From positions 1,116,001 through 1,180,000 of the forward strand of contig NZ_JARRAH010000001.1 of NCBI RefSeq assembly GCF_030553305.1: a DNA stretch of 64,000 nt, read 5' to 3'. Position numbers and translations under genes: made by a program. Shown piece by piece: positions 8,790-17,441 of the stretch. Under the pieces are notes generated by a model that saw only the letters and a program-made list of their open reading frames with translations, was not told where the DNA came from and made no database searches. Positions within the stretch are counted from its first letter, which is position 1. Each line of letters begins with the position of its first letter. This DNA is from Halomarina ordinaria. Its GTDB lineage: Archaea > Halobacteriota > Halobacteria > Halobacteriales > Haloarculaceae.

Positions 8790-9401
8790 ATGTCCGAACA
8801 GTCAAACCCCGAACTGCCGCCGCTTCCGTACGACTACGACGCACTGGAGCCGAGCCTCTCCGAGCAGGTCCTGACGTGGCACCACGACACGCACCACCAG
8901 GGCTACGTAAACGGCCTCGACAGCGCGGAGCAGACGCTGTCGGAGAACCGCGAGAGCGGTGACTTCGGCTCCTCCGGGGGCGCGATGCGCTCGGTGACCC
9001 ACAACGGCTGTGGACACTATCTCCACACCACGTTCTGGGAGAACATGTCCCCCGACGGCGGCGGCGAGCCGTCCGGCGACCTCGCCGACCGCATCGAGGA
9101 GGACTTCGGCTCCTACGAGGGCTGGAAGGGCGAGTTCGAAGCCGCCGCGTCCGCCGCGGGTGGCTGGGCGCTCCTCGTCTACGACCCCGTCGCCAAGCAG
9201 CTCCGCAACGTCGTCGTCGACAAGCACGACCAGGGCGCGCTCTGGGGCAGTCACCCCATCCTCGCGCTCGACGTCTGGGAGCACTCGTACTACTACGACT
9301 ACGGTCCGTCGCGCGGCGACTTCGTCGACGCGTTCTTCGACGTCGTCGACTGGGACGACGTCGCCGACAAGTACGACACGGTCGTCTCCACGTACGAGTA
9401 A
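8790..9401 (+). CDS. sod: Superoxide dismutase, Mn/Fe family
   Basis: This enzyme dismutates superoxide to oxygen and hydrogen peroxide in the cytoplasm. The 203-residue length is normal. The four metal ligands are visible by alignment: His31 in LTWHHDTHHQGYV, His79 in CGHYLHTTFWENM, and Asp161 and His165 in LDVWEHSYYYDYG. Haloarchaeal enzymes of this family use manganese; the metal is inferred. It stands alone, about 145 bases after the photolyase gene, so the two stress genes may be regulated separately. AT-rich patches near 8690 and 8742 could hold its promoter. Confidence 0.95.
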   Translation: MSEQSNPELPPLPYDYDALEPSLSEQVLTWHHDTHHQGYVNGLDSAEQTLSENRESGDFGSSGGAMRSVTHNGCGHYLHTTFWENMSPDGGGEPSGDLADRIEEDFGSYEGWKGEFEAAASAAGGWALLVYDPVAKQLRNVVVDKHDQGALWGSHPILALDVWEHSYYYDYGPSRGDFVDAFFDVVDWDDVADKYDTVVSTYE

Positions 9402-9564
9402 TCCGGAAGCGACACACCTTCCTTCGTTTTTCGCGACCGCTCCACGGGCGTGAGCGACCGGTACCGGCGGCTGGGCGAGCGCAGAGCGGCCGCACCGCTC
9501 TCGACCGTCACGCACGGCGACGGGGATGGGACGATTTACGACGGCGGCGACGCTACCGACGCAC

Positions 9565-9834
9565 ATGCCCCGACCGCGCGAGGAGTTCGACCGGCTCAGA
9601 CCGCTCCAGTTCCGCGACCCCGCCGAGGTACTCGAGGAGGACCAGCTGTACACCGTCTACGAGATAGCGCGCCTCCTGCAGGGCGTCGAGGTGGACCGGG
9701 AACTCGACGTCGAGACGGAGAACGTCCTGCTCGACTGGGCCATCCCGTGGATGATGGTCAACGCCGACGCGTTCGTCTTCGGCGACCCCGAGGCCGACGA
9801 CGAACCCGGGTACTACGGGCTGGCGACCGAGTGA
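9565..9834 (+). CDS. Small acidic haloarchaeal protein (DUF5827-like)
   Basis: This 89-residue acidic soluble protein starts MPRPREEFDRLRPLQFRDPA. It contains the segment DQLYTVYEIARLLQGVEVD and ends with a block rich in Trp and Met (LDWAIPWMMVNADAFVFG). I recall a haloarchaea-specific family of this pattern (DUF5827), but the name is from memory. The ATG at 9565 is preferred to the upstream one at 9526 because a TATA-like GATTTACG lies 25-30 bases ahead of it. No catalytic motif is seen and the function is unknown. Confidence 0.7.
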   Translation: MPRPREEFDRLRPLQFRDPAEVLEEDQLYTVYEIARLLQGVEVDRELDVETENVLLDWAIPWMMVNADAFVFGDPEADDEPGYYGLATE

Positions 9835-9835
9835 G

Positions 9836-9933
9836 GGCGGACAGGCGACGCGACCGACGACACGCCGCCGGGTGCGTCGCGCTCCCGCTTCGCCGGCGGC
9901 GACCGGACGTCAGGACACGGCGGGTCTGGTCGC
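9836..9933 (+). repeat. 98-base structured intergenic element, copy 1
   Basis: It lies between two convergent genes and has four blocks shared with a second copy at 37987-38083: GGCGGACAGGCGACGCG, TGCGTCGCGCTCCCGC, a GTCAGG-CACGGCG block and CTGGTCGC. Block spacing differs by only one base between copies. The unconserved arms here pair perfectly over nine bases (9863-9871 with 9893-9901) around the second block. In addition, GCGACGC of block 1 complements GCGTCGC of block 2 in both copies. It may be a structured RNA, a transcription terminator or a dispersed repeat. The orientation given is arbitrary. Confidence 0.7.
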
Positions 9934-9962
9934 GTCCTCTCCCATAAAGACTCGCCGCCCGC

Positions 9963-10538
9963 TCAGAACCGCGCCGCCTGTCCGGCGAGTTCGATGTCCT
10001 GCCGGGGGGTCGTCGTGACGCTCGGCCCGTGGCCGGTGTGCATCTCGGCGAGGTCGTCGTCGACCGTCTCGTGGAGGGTGTCGATGCTCTCGACGAGCGT
10101 CGCCCGGTCGCCCTCGGCGAGGTCGGTCCGGCCGAAGCTCCCGTTGGCGAAGACGAGGTCGCCGGCGAACAGTATCCCCGGGGCGCGGGCGTAGAGACAG
10201 AGGTGGTCGTCCTTGTGACCGGGGGTGTGGAGCGCGAGGTAGTCGTGGTCGCCCATCCGGACGGTGTCGCCGTCCGCGATGGGGTGGTCGACGCCCGGCT
10301 GGTCGACGTCGAACCCCCAGGCGTCGACGCCGAACGCCTCCTTCACCGCGTCGAGGTTGCCGACGTGGTCGGGGTGCGTGTGGGTGAGGACCACGGCGTC
10401 GAGGGCGTCGACGTGCTCGCGGACGGCACTCACCACGTCGAAGTCGTTGCCGGGGTCGACGAGGACGGTTCGCTCGCCCTCGACGAGGAAGGCGTTGCTC
10501 GTGAACACGCGCTGACCCTGCGCGAGGTTACGAATCAT
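9963..10538 (-). CDS. Metallo-beta-lactamase-fold hydrolase (glyoxalase II-like)
   Basis: This soluble binuclear metal hydrolase has 191 residues and starts MIRNLAQGQRVFTSNAFLV. Metal ligands are visible: HTHPDH at 53-58, His108 in LHTPGHKDDH, Asp127 in LFAGDLVF and His170 in HTGHGP. The family includes hydroxyacylglutathione hydrolases and related thioesterases, but haloarchaea lack glutathione, so the real substrate is unknown. It lies 47 bases after the creatininase-family gene on the same strand and may be co-transcribed with it. The start was chosen from the family N-terminus. Confidence 0.88.
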   Translation of the reverse strand: MIRNLAQGQRVFTSNAFLVEGERTVLVDPGNDFDVVSAVREHVDALDAVVLTHTHPDHVGNLDAVKEAFGVDAWGFDVDQPGVDHPIADGDTVRMGDHDYLALHTPGHKDDHLCLYARAPGILFAGDLVFANGSFGRTDLAEGDRATLVESIDTLHETVDDDLAEMHTGHGPSVTTTPRQDIELAGQAARF

Positions 10539-10585
10539 GCGCCCGGCTACGACCGGCCCTCGCTTGTGCGTGTCGTTCTCCCGGG

Positions 10586-11356
10586 TCAGACGTGCGGGCG
10601 GGGGACGAGTTCGTCCGCCTCGCGCGCGGCGAGCCACTCGCAGAGCTCGACCAGTTGCTCCGTGGCGGCCTCGAAGAGCCGCTCGCCCTTCTCGGGGGTG
10701 GCGTCGGTCTGGTCGCCGAACGCCCCGTTGGCGGCGTTCTCGACGGAGTCGTAGAAGGTGCGCGCGCCGTTGACCGTCGCGCCCGCGAAGTCGAAGTCCA
10801 TCCAGCCACCGTCGCGGGCGTCGGCCAGTCGGTCGTCGTGGACGAGTTCGGGACGGAGGTGCATCACCATCGCCGTCTCCTTCGGCCCGGCGTGGGGGCC
10901 GTTGTGCTCGAAGCTGTCGTTCACGAGATCCGGGATGGACTCGTCCCACATCCACTCGATGGCGTAGGCGTCGCCCGACTCGTGGAGGCGGCGACCGACC
11001 TCCCGGAGGTGCTGGACGTTCCCGCCGTGGGCGTTGACGTAGACGATGCGGTCGATACCGTGGTAGGTGAGGTTGCGTGAGAAGGACTCGACGTAGTCGC
11101 GGAAGGCGGGCGCGTCGACCCACATCGTCCCGGGGAACTGGCGGTGGTGGGGGCTGACGCCGACGTTGATGGTGGGCGTACAGAGGTAGCCCGTCCGGTC
11201 CGCCGCCTCGCGGGCGAGGCCCTGTGCGATGACGTGGTCGGTCGACTCCGGCAGGTGCGGCCCGTGCTGTTCGGTCGACCCGAGCGGCACCAGTGCCAGC
11301 GATTCGTTCTCGAAGTACTCCTCGAGGTCCGTCCACGCCTCGTCGGCCAGGTACAT
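10586..11356 (-). CDS. Creatininase-family amidohydrolase
   Basis: This 256-residue protein carries the creatininase metal motifs: GSTEQHGPHLP (Glu29, His31), the following Asp40, the YVNAHGGN block, and the Glu in GPKETAMVM. The family includes creatinine amidohydrolase, the archaeal formamide hydrolase ArfB of riboflavin/F420 synthesis, and MftE peptidase. Haloarchaea make F420 and riboflavin, so an ArfB-like role is possible but not shown. It is followed at short distance by a metallo-beta-lactamase-fold gene on the same strand. Confidence 0.88.
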   Translation of the reverse strand: MYLADEAWTDLEEYFENESLALVPLGSTEQHGPHLPESTDHVIAQGLAREAADRTGYLCTPTINVGVSPHHRQFPGTMWVDAPAFRDYVESFSRNLTYHGIDRIVYVNAHGGNVQHLREVGRRLHESGDAYAIEWMWDESIPDLVNDSFEHNGPHAGPKETAMVMHLRPELVHDDRLADARDGGWMDFDFAGATVNGARTFYDSVENAANGAFGDQTDATPEKGERLFEAATEQLVELCEWLAAREADELVPRPHV

Positions 11357-11407
11357 CCTACGCGGGGGGAGACGCCCCGAGGACCAATACGTTGCCCTTC
11401 CGGCGCG

Positions 11408-11641
11408 TCAGTCGTCGGCCGGGAGGTCGTCGGGCGACCCGTCGGGGACGACGGGGAGGACGGCGACGCCGAAGACCAGGTGGACGACACCGACCAGTGT
11501 CCACCACAGCCCCATCGTCGAGTCCCCGGACCGATACTGGACGGTCCCGAGGAGGAGGAACGCGAGTCCGACGAGGACGAAGACGACGGTTCCGACCTTC
11601 GGACTGCCGAACCGGGCGACGAGCGACGCCTCGCGGCTCAT
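11408..11641 (-). CDS. Small membrane protein with two transmembrane segments
   Basis: This 77-residue protein (MSREASLVARFGSPKVGTVV) has two hydrophobic helices, about residues 17-35 and 43-63, and a short acidic tail. Its ATG overlaps the stop codon of the upstream small gene in an ATGA arrangement, which supports both genes and suggests translational coupling. I do not recognise the family. Confidence 0.6.
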   Translation of the reverse strand: MSREASLVARFGSPKVGTVVFVLVGLAFLLLGTVQYRSGDSTMGLWWTLVGVVHLVFGVAVLPVVPDGSPDDLPADD

Positions 11642-11856
11642 CGGCCACCCGAACCCGTCTCGCGACCCGTCCGCGACGAGACGCCTTCCGACCCCATAGA
11701 CGCGCACTCGATGGTCCTGTAGAACCCCTTCTCGGTTCGAATCACACCACACGACTGACACTCCCAGACGAGCTTTCGGAACCGCCCCTCGACCGCCCGG
11801 AGTGGGTGTCCCCACGACCGACCGAGCTGACCGAGGCGTTCCGGAACGCCGGACAT
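11638..11856 (-). CDS. Small protein with a Cys pair, possibly zinc-binding
   Basis: This 72-residue protein starts MSGVPERLGQLGRSWGHP. It has a compact cysteine region, WECQSCGVIRTEKGFYRTIEC, giving a CxxC pair plus one further Cys, so a fourth metal ligand would have to be a His or come from a partner. The C-terminus is Gly/Ser-rich and looks disordered. The ATG at 11856 fits a TATA-like TTTATT (minus strand, 11924-11929) with a short leader. An in-frame ATG at 11907 is an alternative. It overlaps the following membrane-protein gene by ATGA. Confidence 0.5.
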   Translation of the reverse strand: MSGVPERLGQLGRSWGHPLRAVEGRFRKLVWECQSCGVIRTEKGFYRTIECASMGSEGVSSRTGRETGSGGR

Positions 11857-11962
11857 GGTACGTCTGCCTCGCGCTACCTCGTTCAACCCACCGGCTACAC
11901 AGAACACCCCGAGGGCTAGTATGAATAAATTCCTGTCGGACGTGTTACTTTTCGGTCGGTCG

Positions 11963-12298
11963 TCAAGGCGCGCCGGCGAGCACGAGGCGAGCGCGTTCGT
12001 CGCCCCGGTTGACCAGCTGTCTGCGCTGGTCCGGCGAGAGGCGAATCGCTTCGTTCCGTTCGAGCGTCACGGTGTCGTCGCCACAGTCGACGTCGACCCG
12101 GCCGTCGACGACGACGTACACCTCCTCGTGGTCGTCGCCGGCGTGGTCGTGTTCCTTCCCTTTCGCCCCGGGTTCGAGTTCCAGCACGGTAACGCCCACT
12201 GCCTCGGCGTCGAGGGCGTCCCGGAGGAACCACATGCCACCGTACTCCTCGTCGATGACCGACTCGACGTCCTCGGGACTCGCGGTCTGGTAGGTCAT
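11963..12298 (-). CDS. Cupin-domain protein
   Basis: This 111-residue single cupin barrel has metal-site residues in the pattern HDHAGDDHEEVYVVVDGRV (motif 1), and motif 2 is a degenerate region near RLSPDQRRQLVNRGDE. Small cupins act as isomerases, dioxygenases or ligand-binding domains, and no substrate can be assigned. The start lies 115 bases from the divergent thyA start, so the two genes share an intergenic region. Confidence 0.82.
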   Translation of the reverse strand: MTYQTASPEDVESVIDEEYGGMWFLRDALDAEAVGVTVLELEPGAKGKEHDHAGDDHEEVYVVVDGRVDVDCGDDTVTLERNEAIRLSPDQRRQLVNRGDERARLVLAGAP

Positions 12299-12413
12299 AC
12301 ACGGGCACGGAGGGGCGCGAGGCGTATCAGTTGTGGGGGAGAGGGGAAGCGAGGGACGGAACGGAAGGCATTATCACGCTGACCGGTATTCCACAGACAG
12401 ACACCACGTCCCC

Positions 12414-13421
12414 ATGAAACAGTACCTCGACCTCGTCGAACGGGTCCTCTCGTCGGGGAGCCACAAGCCGAACCGGACCGGCGTCGACACCGTCTCGTCG
12501 TTCAGCCAGCACTACCGCGTCGACCTCGCGGAGGGGTTCCCCCTGCTGACGACCAAACGCCTCGACGGCTTCCGCTGGGACTCGCTCGTCCACGAACTGC
12601 TCTGGTACCTCTCGGGCGAGGAGCACGTCAGGACGCTGCGCGAGCACACCGGTATCTGGGACGCCTGGGCCGACGACTCGGGGCGCCTCGACACCGCCTA
12701 CGGCCGGTTCTGGCGGCGCTACCCGATACCCGAGCGTTCGAGTCGACTCGACGGCGAGTCCTGGCCCGACGACGCCCACCGGTGGGTCAACGACGACGAA
12801 CGGACCTTCGACCAGCTCGGGTACGTCCTCGACACACTCCGCGAGGACCCGACCTCCCGACGGCTGGTCGTGAACGCCTGGCACCCCGCGAACGCCGCGG
12901 TCAGCACGCTCCCGCCCTGTCACTACACGTTCGTCTTCAACGTCCAGGGCGACCGGCTGAACCTCCACCTCACCCAGCGCTCCGGCGACGTGGCCCTCGG
13001 GGTCCCCTTCAACGTCGCGGCGTACGCCCTGCTGGCGGAGGCCGTCGCCCAGCGTACCGGGTTCGAGGCGGGCGAGTTCGCCCACACCGTCGTCGACGCG
13101 CACGTCTACTGTGGCGCCGGCGAGCGCGGCGCGTGGTACGCCGACAACCTCGACGCCCTGCAGTCCCGACTGGCGGCCGTCGAGGGGCGCGAGGGGTACC
13201 GCGACGTGCGCGCGTGGCTCGAATCGACCGCGCCGCCGGAGGCCGACGGCGAGGAACGCTACGACCACGTCCCCGGCCTGCTCGAACAGCTCTCGCGCGA
13301 ACCGCGCGAGCGCCCCGAAATCGCCATCAGCGACAAGCCGCTCGACGAACTCGCGTTCGACGACATCGAACTGCGTAACTACGACTCGGCGGAGGGTATC
13401 CGCTTCGCCGTCGCGGAATGA
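12414..13421 (+). CDS. thyA: Thymidylate synthase
   Basis: This enzyme methylates dUMP to dTMP using methylenetetrahydrofolate, which it oxidises to dihydrofolate. The 335 residues include the conserved N-terminal RTGVDTVSSF, the WYLSGEEHVRTL region, the active-site Cys169 in LPPCHYTFVF, QRSGDVALGVPFN and the HVY motif of the dUMP site. The stop overlaps the start of folA by four bases (ATGA), so substrate supply and cofactor recycling are coupled in one operon, as known for other haloarchaea. Confidence 0.95.
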   Translation: MKQYLDLVERVLSSGSHKPNRTGVDTVSSFSQHYRVDLAEGFPLLTTKRLDGFRWDSLVHELLWYLSGEEHVRTLREHTGIWDAWADDSGRLDTAYGRFWRRYPIPERSSRLDGESWPDDAHRWVNDDERTFDQLGYVLDTLREDPTSRRLVVNAWHPANAAVSTLPPCHYTFVFNVQGDRLNLHLTQRSGDVALGVPFNVAAYALLAEAVAQRTGFEAGEFAHTVVDAHVYCGAGERGAWYADNLDALQSRLAAVEGREGYRDVRAWLESTAPPEADGEERYDHVPGLLEQLSREPRERPEIAISDKPLDELAFDDIELRNYDSAEGIRFAVAE

Positions 13422-13975
13422 CGGGCGACGGTTCGGTCCGCGACGTCGACCCGCGCAGAGAGGGGGGCGAGGCCCCCGAGGTGGCGCTCGTCGCGGCCGT
13501 CGCCGCCAACGGCGTCATCGGCGCGGACGGCGAGATGCCGTGGCACTACCCCGAGGACCTGAAGCACTTCAAGCGGCTCACGACGGGCCACCCCGTCGTG
13601 ATGGGGCGACGGACCTACGAGAGCATCGTCGCCGACCTCGGCGGCCCGCTGCCCGACCGGACGAACGTCGTGTTGAGCACGCGCGACCTCGACCTGCCGG
13701 AAGGGGCAGTCAGTGCGGACTCGGTCGAGGCGGCGCTCGCGACGGCCCGCGAGGCCGTGGACGGGGACGAAGACGTCGTGTTCGTCGTGGGGGGAGCGAC
13801 CGTCTACGAACAGCTCCTCCCGCTGGCGGACCGACAGTACCTCACCGAACTCCCCGAGGCGTACGACGGCGACACGTACTACCCGGCGTGGGACCGCGAG
13901 GCGTGGGTGGAGGTCGACCGCGAGGAGCGCGACGGTCTCGCGTTCGTGGCGTACGAGCGCCGCGAACGCGCGTGA
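13418..13975 (+). CDS. folA: Dihydrofolate reductase
   Basis: This enzyme reduces dihydrofolate to tetrahydrofolate with NADPH, regenerating the cofactor used up by ThyA. The DHFR core starts near residue 22 (VALVAAVAANGVIGADGEMPW). It shows the WHYPEDLKHFKRLT segment, MGRRTYES for NADPH binding and VVGGATVYEQLL. About 20 hydrophilic N-terminal residues precede the core. The ATG at 13418 overlaps the thyA stop. A downstream start would lose the coupling, so the longer form is preferred. Confidence 0.93.
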   Translation: MTGDGSVRDVDPRREGGEAPEVALVAAVAANGVIGADGEMPWHYPEDLKHFKRLTTGHPVVMGRRTYESIVADLGGPLPDRTNVVLSTRDLDLPEGAVSADSVEAALATAREAVDGDEDVVFVVGGATVYEQLLPLADRQYLTELPEAYDGDTYYPAWDREAWVEVDREERDGLAFVAYERRERA

Positions 13976-14064
13976 TAGCCGCGCCCGCGGGGTCGTCGAC
14001 CACCCCGAGCACGTTGGTAGCAGTTCCCGCGGGTATTATGCCGCCGGTCGGTTAGTCTACCGAC

Positions 14065-15837
14065 ATGAGCGACCCCATCGACTACGGCGCGCTCGACGCC
14101 GGGCGCGACTGTAACTACTGGACCTTCGACCCGACGCTCGCGGCGGCGGCCGAGCGCGCTTACCCGCCGGAGGAGTTCGACTGGGCCGCCCCTCGACTGG
14201 AGGCGTTCGGCGAGGTGGTCGGGACGCGGGTCGTCGAGAACTCCGAACGCGTCGAGGCGAACCCGCCGACGCTGCACACCTACGACCGGTGGGGCGAGGT
14301 GGCCAACCGCGTCGAGTACCACCCGGCGCTCGCCGACACCGAGCGAATCACCTACTGCGACTACGGCCTCTCGCACGACGTGTTCCACGCGCCGCCCGGC
14401 CGCGAGGAGCCGATGGGTCTCACCCACGCGCTGACCCTGCAGGCGGTGCTCTCGTTCGCCGACCCCGGGTTCGTCTGTCCGGCGTCGATGACCGTCGGCG
14501 CCGCGCTGGTGCTCGACCGGTTCGGGGACGACGACAGGTTGGAGGAGTACCTGGAGCGACTGACCACGCGCGACCCCGAGACGTACATCGAGGGGGCGAT
14601 GTTCCTCACCGAGAAGCAGGGCGGCAGCGACGTGGGGGCCAACGAGACCGTCGCCCGGGAGACCGACGAGGAGGGGGTGTACCGCCTCACCGGCGAGAAG
14701 TGGTTCTGTTCGAACGTCGACGCCGAGGGGACGCTCGCGCTCGCGCGCCGCGAGGGCGCCCCCGAGGGGACCGCCGGCCTCTCGCTGTTCCTCGTCCCGC
14801 ACACGACGGCCGACGGGGAACTGAACGACCAGCTCTACCGGCGGCTGAAGGACAAACTGGGGACGCTCTCGGTGCCGACGGGCGAGGTGGAGTTCCGGGG
14901 CGCGGAGGGGTACCTCGTCGGCGAACCCGAGTCGGGCTTCCGGCAGATGACGGCGATGCTCAACTACGAGCGCCTCTCGAACGCGGCGGCGAGCGTGGGA
15001 GTGATGGGGCGCTGTCTGCTGGAGTCGAAGGTCCGGGCGGCCAACCGGGAGGCGTTCGGCAAGCCCATCGACCAGCACCCCCTCATGCGCCGCGACCTCG
15101 TGGAGATGAGCGTCGACTACGAGGCGGCGACGGCGTTCACCTTCGCCGCCGCGTCCCTGCTCGACCGCCACCACCGCGAGGACGACGAGGACGCCTACCG
15201 GCTGATGCGCCTGCTCGTCCCCATCGCGAAGTCCCGGACGGCCCGCGAGGCCGTCGACACGGCCTCCTACGCCTGCGAGGTCCTCGGGGGCAACGGCTAC
15301 GTCTCGGGGTTCGCCACCGAGCGGATGCTCCGGGACGCGCAGGTGCTGCCCATCTGGGAGGGTACCTCGAACGTCCTCGCGCTCGACGTCCTCCGGGTGC
15401 TGGAGCGCGAGGCGGCCCACGAGGTGTTCGTCCCCGCGGTCCGGGAACGGCTCGACGGCGTCGACCACGACTCGCTCGCGGCCGCCGGAGACACCGTCGC
15501 GAGCGAACTCGCGGACCTCCAGCGGGCGATGGCGACGCTCGCGACTGAGGACCCCGAGTACGCCCAGCTCAAGGCGAAGGACCTCGTGGACTACCTCTAC
15601 GACGTCTTCGCCGCCGCCGAGTTGCTCGCCGTCGCGCAGGCCGACATCGAGGCGGGCGACGGCCGCGCCGCGCTGGTCGCCCGCTCGTTCGTGCGGTCGC
15701 GCTTCGGTCGGCGGTCGGCGCGCGGACGCGGTATCGACGACGGCGACCGCCTCGCGCTCGACGCGTTCGACGCCGTCGTCGGCCACGCGCGCGTCGAACC
15801 GGCCGCGCTCGCCGACCCGACACCGGCCGACGACTGA
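14065..15837 (+). CDS. Acyl-CoA dehydrogenase family protein, AidB-like
   Basis: This 590-residue flavoprotein follows the AidB pattern: a long N-terminal domain, the block MFLTEKQGGSDVGANET, EKWFCSNVDAEGTL, then FGKPIDQHPLMRRDL and VLPIWEGTSNVLALD, with an extra C-terminal helical domain. Bacterial AidB binds DNA and is induced by alkylation, while its relatives dehydrogenate acyl-CoAs. Which of these applies here cannot be decided. A TATA-like TATTAT lies about 28 bases ahead of the ATG, so it is probably transcribed separately from thyA-folA. Confidence 0.88.
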   Translation: MSDPIDYGALDAGRDCNYWTFDPTLAAAAERAYPPEEFDWAAPRLEAFGEVVGTRVVENSERVEANPPTLHTYDRWGEVANRVEYHPALADTERITYCDYGLSHDVFHAPPGREEPMGLTHALTLQAVLSFADPGFVCPASMTVGAALVLDRFGDDDRLEEYLERLTTRDPETYIEGAMFLTEKQGGSDVGANETVARETDEEGVYRLTGEKWFCSNVDAEGTLALARREGAPEGTAGLSLFLVPHTTADGELNDQLYRRLKDKLGTLSVPTGEVEFRGAEGYLVGEPESGFRQMTAMLNYERLSNAAASVGVMGRCLLESKVRAANREAFGKPIDQHPLMRRDLVEMSVDYEAATAFTFAAASLLDRHHREDDEDAYRLMRLLVPIAKSRTAREAVDTASYACEVLGGNGYVSGFATERMLRDAQVLPIWEGTSNVLALDVLRVLEREAAHEVFVPAVRERLDGVDHDSLAAAGDTVASELADLQRAMATLATEDPEYAQLKAKDLVDYLYDVFAAAELLAVAQADIEAGDGRAALVARSFVRSRFGRRSARGRGIDDGDRLALDAFDAVVGHARVEPAALADPTPADD

Positions 15838-15957
15838 CCGGTCGAACGGCGGCGCGACGGGGGGCCATGCGGAGACACAGCACGCCGTGTCACTAGCGGC
15901 CGAGTGACATACTGTAGTCGGGGCCGTTTTGTACTCCGGCGGGTATGGCTACGATAG

Positions 15958-17187
15958 ATGTCGCGCGCGCTGGGGGTGTGGCTGCTCGCCGTCTTCCTCG
16001 TCGTCTCTGCGGTTCCGGGCGGAGGAGCGGCGGCCCAGTCGGAACCGACCCCCGAGTTCGACCGCACGACGTTCGACATCGAGGTGATGGAGAACGGCTC
16101 CGCGCGCTGGACCTTCGAGTACTCACAGCCGCTCGAGACGTCGGCCGACCGTTCGGAGTTCGAGACGTTCGCGGCGGAGTTCAACGAGAGCGAACAGGAA
16201 CTCTACACGGACTTCCAGGAACGAGCACGGACCCTGACGACCACCGGGAGCGAACAGACCGGACGCCAGATGTTCCCGGTCGACTTCGAGCGGCAGGCGT
16301 ACGTCACCCCGCTCGGTAACAAGGGGGTCGTCGAGATGTCGTTCCGCTGGGAGGGGTTCGCGCTCGTCTCCGACGACCGCGTCGTCGTCGGAGACGTCTT
16401 CGACGGGGGGCTCTACCTCGCACCGAACCAGCGACTGCAGATGTCGTGGGACGACGACCGACTGACGTACGTCTCGGCGAGTCCCGACGCGGACCAGCAG
16501 ACGTCGGAGACCGTCATCTGGGAGGCAGAGGACGGCGGGACGCAGTTCTACGACGAGCAGCCGGGGCTGACGCTCGAATCCCCCAACGCCACCAACGAGT
16601 CGGACACCGACGACGAGGACACCCCCGACTCGGCCGTCGAGGGAGTCCTCTCGCCGATGTCCATCGGCGCCCTGCTGGCCGCGCTCGCGCTCTGCGCGCT
16701 CGCGCTCGTCCGGTTCGACGTCGTCGACAGACTCGGCGACGATGGGGACGGCGGGAGTGAGGGCACCGGCGACGGCGCGGGCGGCGACAGTCCGGGTGAC
16801 GGTTCGAGCGGTGGCGACGGTCCCGGCCCTCCGACGACGGACGCGGGTGTCGAGACGAGTCGGGACGTGGGTGACGACACCGACGCCGAGGAGGGTCCCG
16901 ACCCGGTGGTCGAACCGGGAGGGCCGAGCGAGGCGGCGGACATCCCCGACGAGTTGCTGTTGACCGACGAGGACCGGGTCCTGCGCCTCCTCGAGGAGAA
17001 CGGCGGGCGGATGCGGCAGGTCGACATCGTCGAGGGGACCGACTGGTCGAAGTCGAAGGTGAGCATGCTCCTCTCGGACATGGAGGACGACGGCCTGGTG
17101 AACAAACTCCGCGTCGGCCGGGAGAACATCGTCAGTCGGGACGTCGAGAGCGGGTCGGAGCCGCCGTCGTCCGGTGATGACGAGTGA
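15958..17187 (+). CDS. Membrane-anchored winged-helix protein with extracytoplasmic sensor domain
   Basis: This 409-residue protein begins with a signal peptide (MSRALGVWLLAVFLVVSAVPG, cleavage near AAAQ). An extracytoplasmic beta-rich domain follows (about 30-205). After an acidic linker comes one transmembrane helix (about 225-245), then a Gly/Asp-rich disordered linker. The C-terminal winged helix (about 325-400) contains MRQVDIVEGTDWSKSKVSMLLSDM, a clear helix-turn-helix, ending NIVSRD. The order outside sensor, membrane helix, DNA-binding domain suggests a one-component regulator working at the membrane. Haloarchaea have many such proteins, whose targets are mostly unknown. Confidence 0.85.
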   Translation: MSRALGVWLLAVFLVVSAVPGGGAAAQSEPTPEFDRTTFDIEVMENGSARWTFEYSQPLETSADRSEFETFAAEFNESEQELYTDFQERARTLTTTGSEQTGRQMFPVDFERQAYVTPLGNKGVVEMSFRWEGFALVSDDRVVVGDVFDGGLYLAPNQRLQMSWDDDRLTYVSASPDADQQTSETVIWEAEDGGTQFYDEQPGLTLESPNATNESDTDDEDTPDSAVEGVLSPMSIGALLAALALCALALVRFDVVDRLGDDGDGGSEGTGDGAGGDSPGDGSSGGDGPGPPTTDAGVETSRDVGDDTDAEEGPDPVVEPGGPSEAADIPDELLLTDEDRVLRLLEENGGRMRQVDIVEGTDWSKSKVSMLLSDMEDDGLVNKLRVGRENIVSRDVESGSEPPSSGDDE

Positions 17188-17264
17188 CACGGAGACGGTG
17201 AAACGGAACCGTTAAGGGTGATTCGAGAATACGGAGAGATGTAGACGCACGGTGCGTCAGGCGT

Positions 17265-17342
<78 letters not shown>

Positions 17343-17441
17343 CTTCAACCGACGAACGGGAAGCGTGCGGGCCGCGTTTCCGTTACGCCGTTCCCGGGAT
17401 ACGCGCGAATCTTTTTGTCATCGTTCGACGAATTCGCGGCC

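Noticed and set aside
12327-13268. Open frame antisense to thyA
   Set aside because: ThyA has all catalytic motifs on the plus strand. The antisense product is Val/Arg/Glu-rich shadow sequence.
15859-15895. Hairpin GACAC...GTGTC after the AidB-like gene as a terminator
   Set aside because: Only five base pairs and no T-run follow. Archaeal terminators are not reliably predicted from such short stems.
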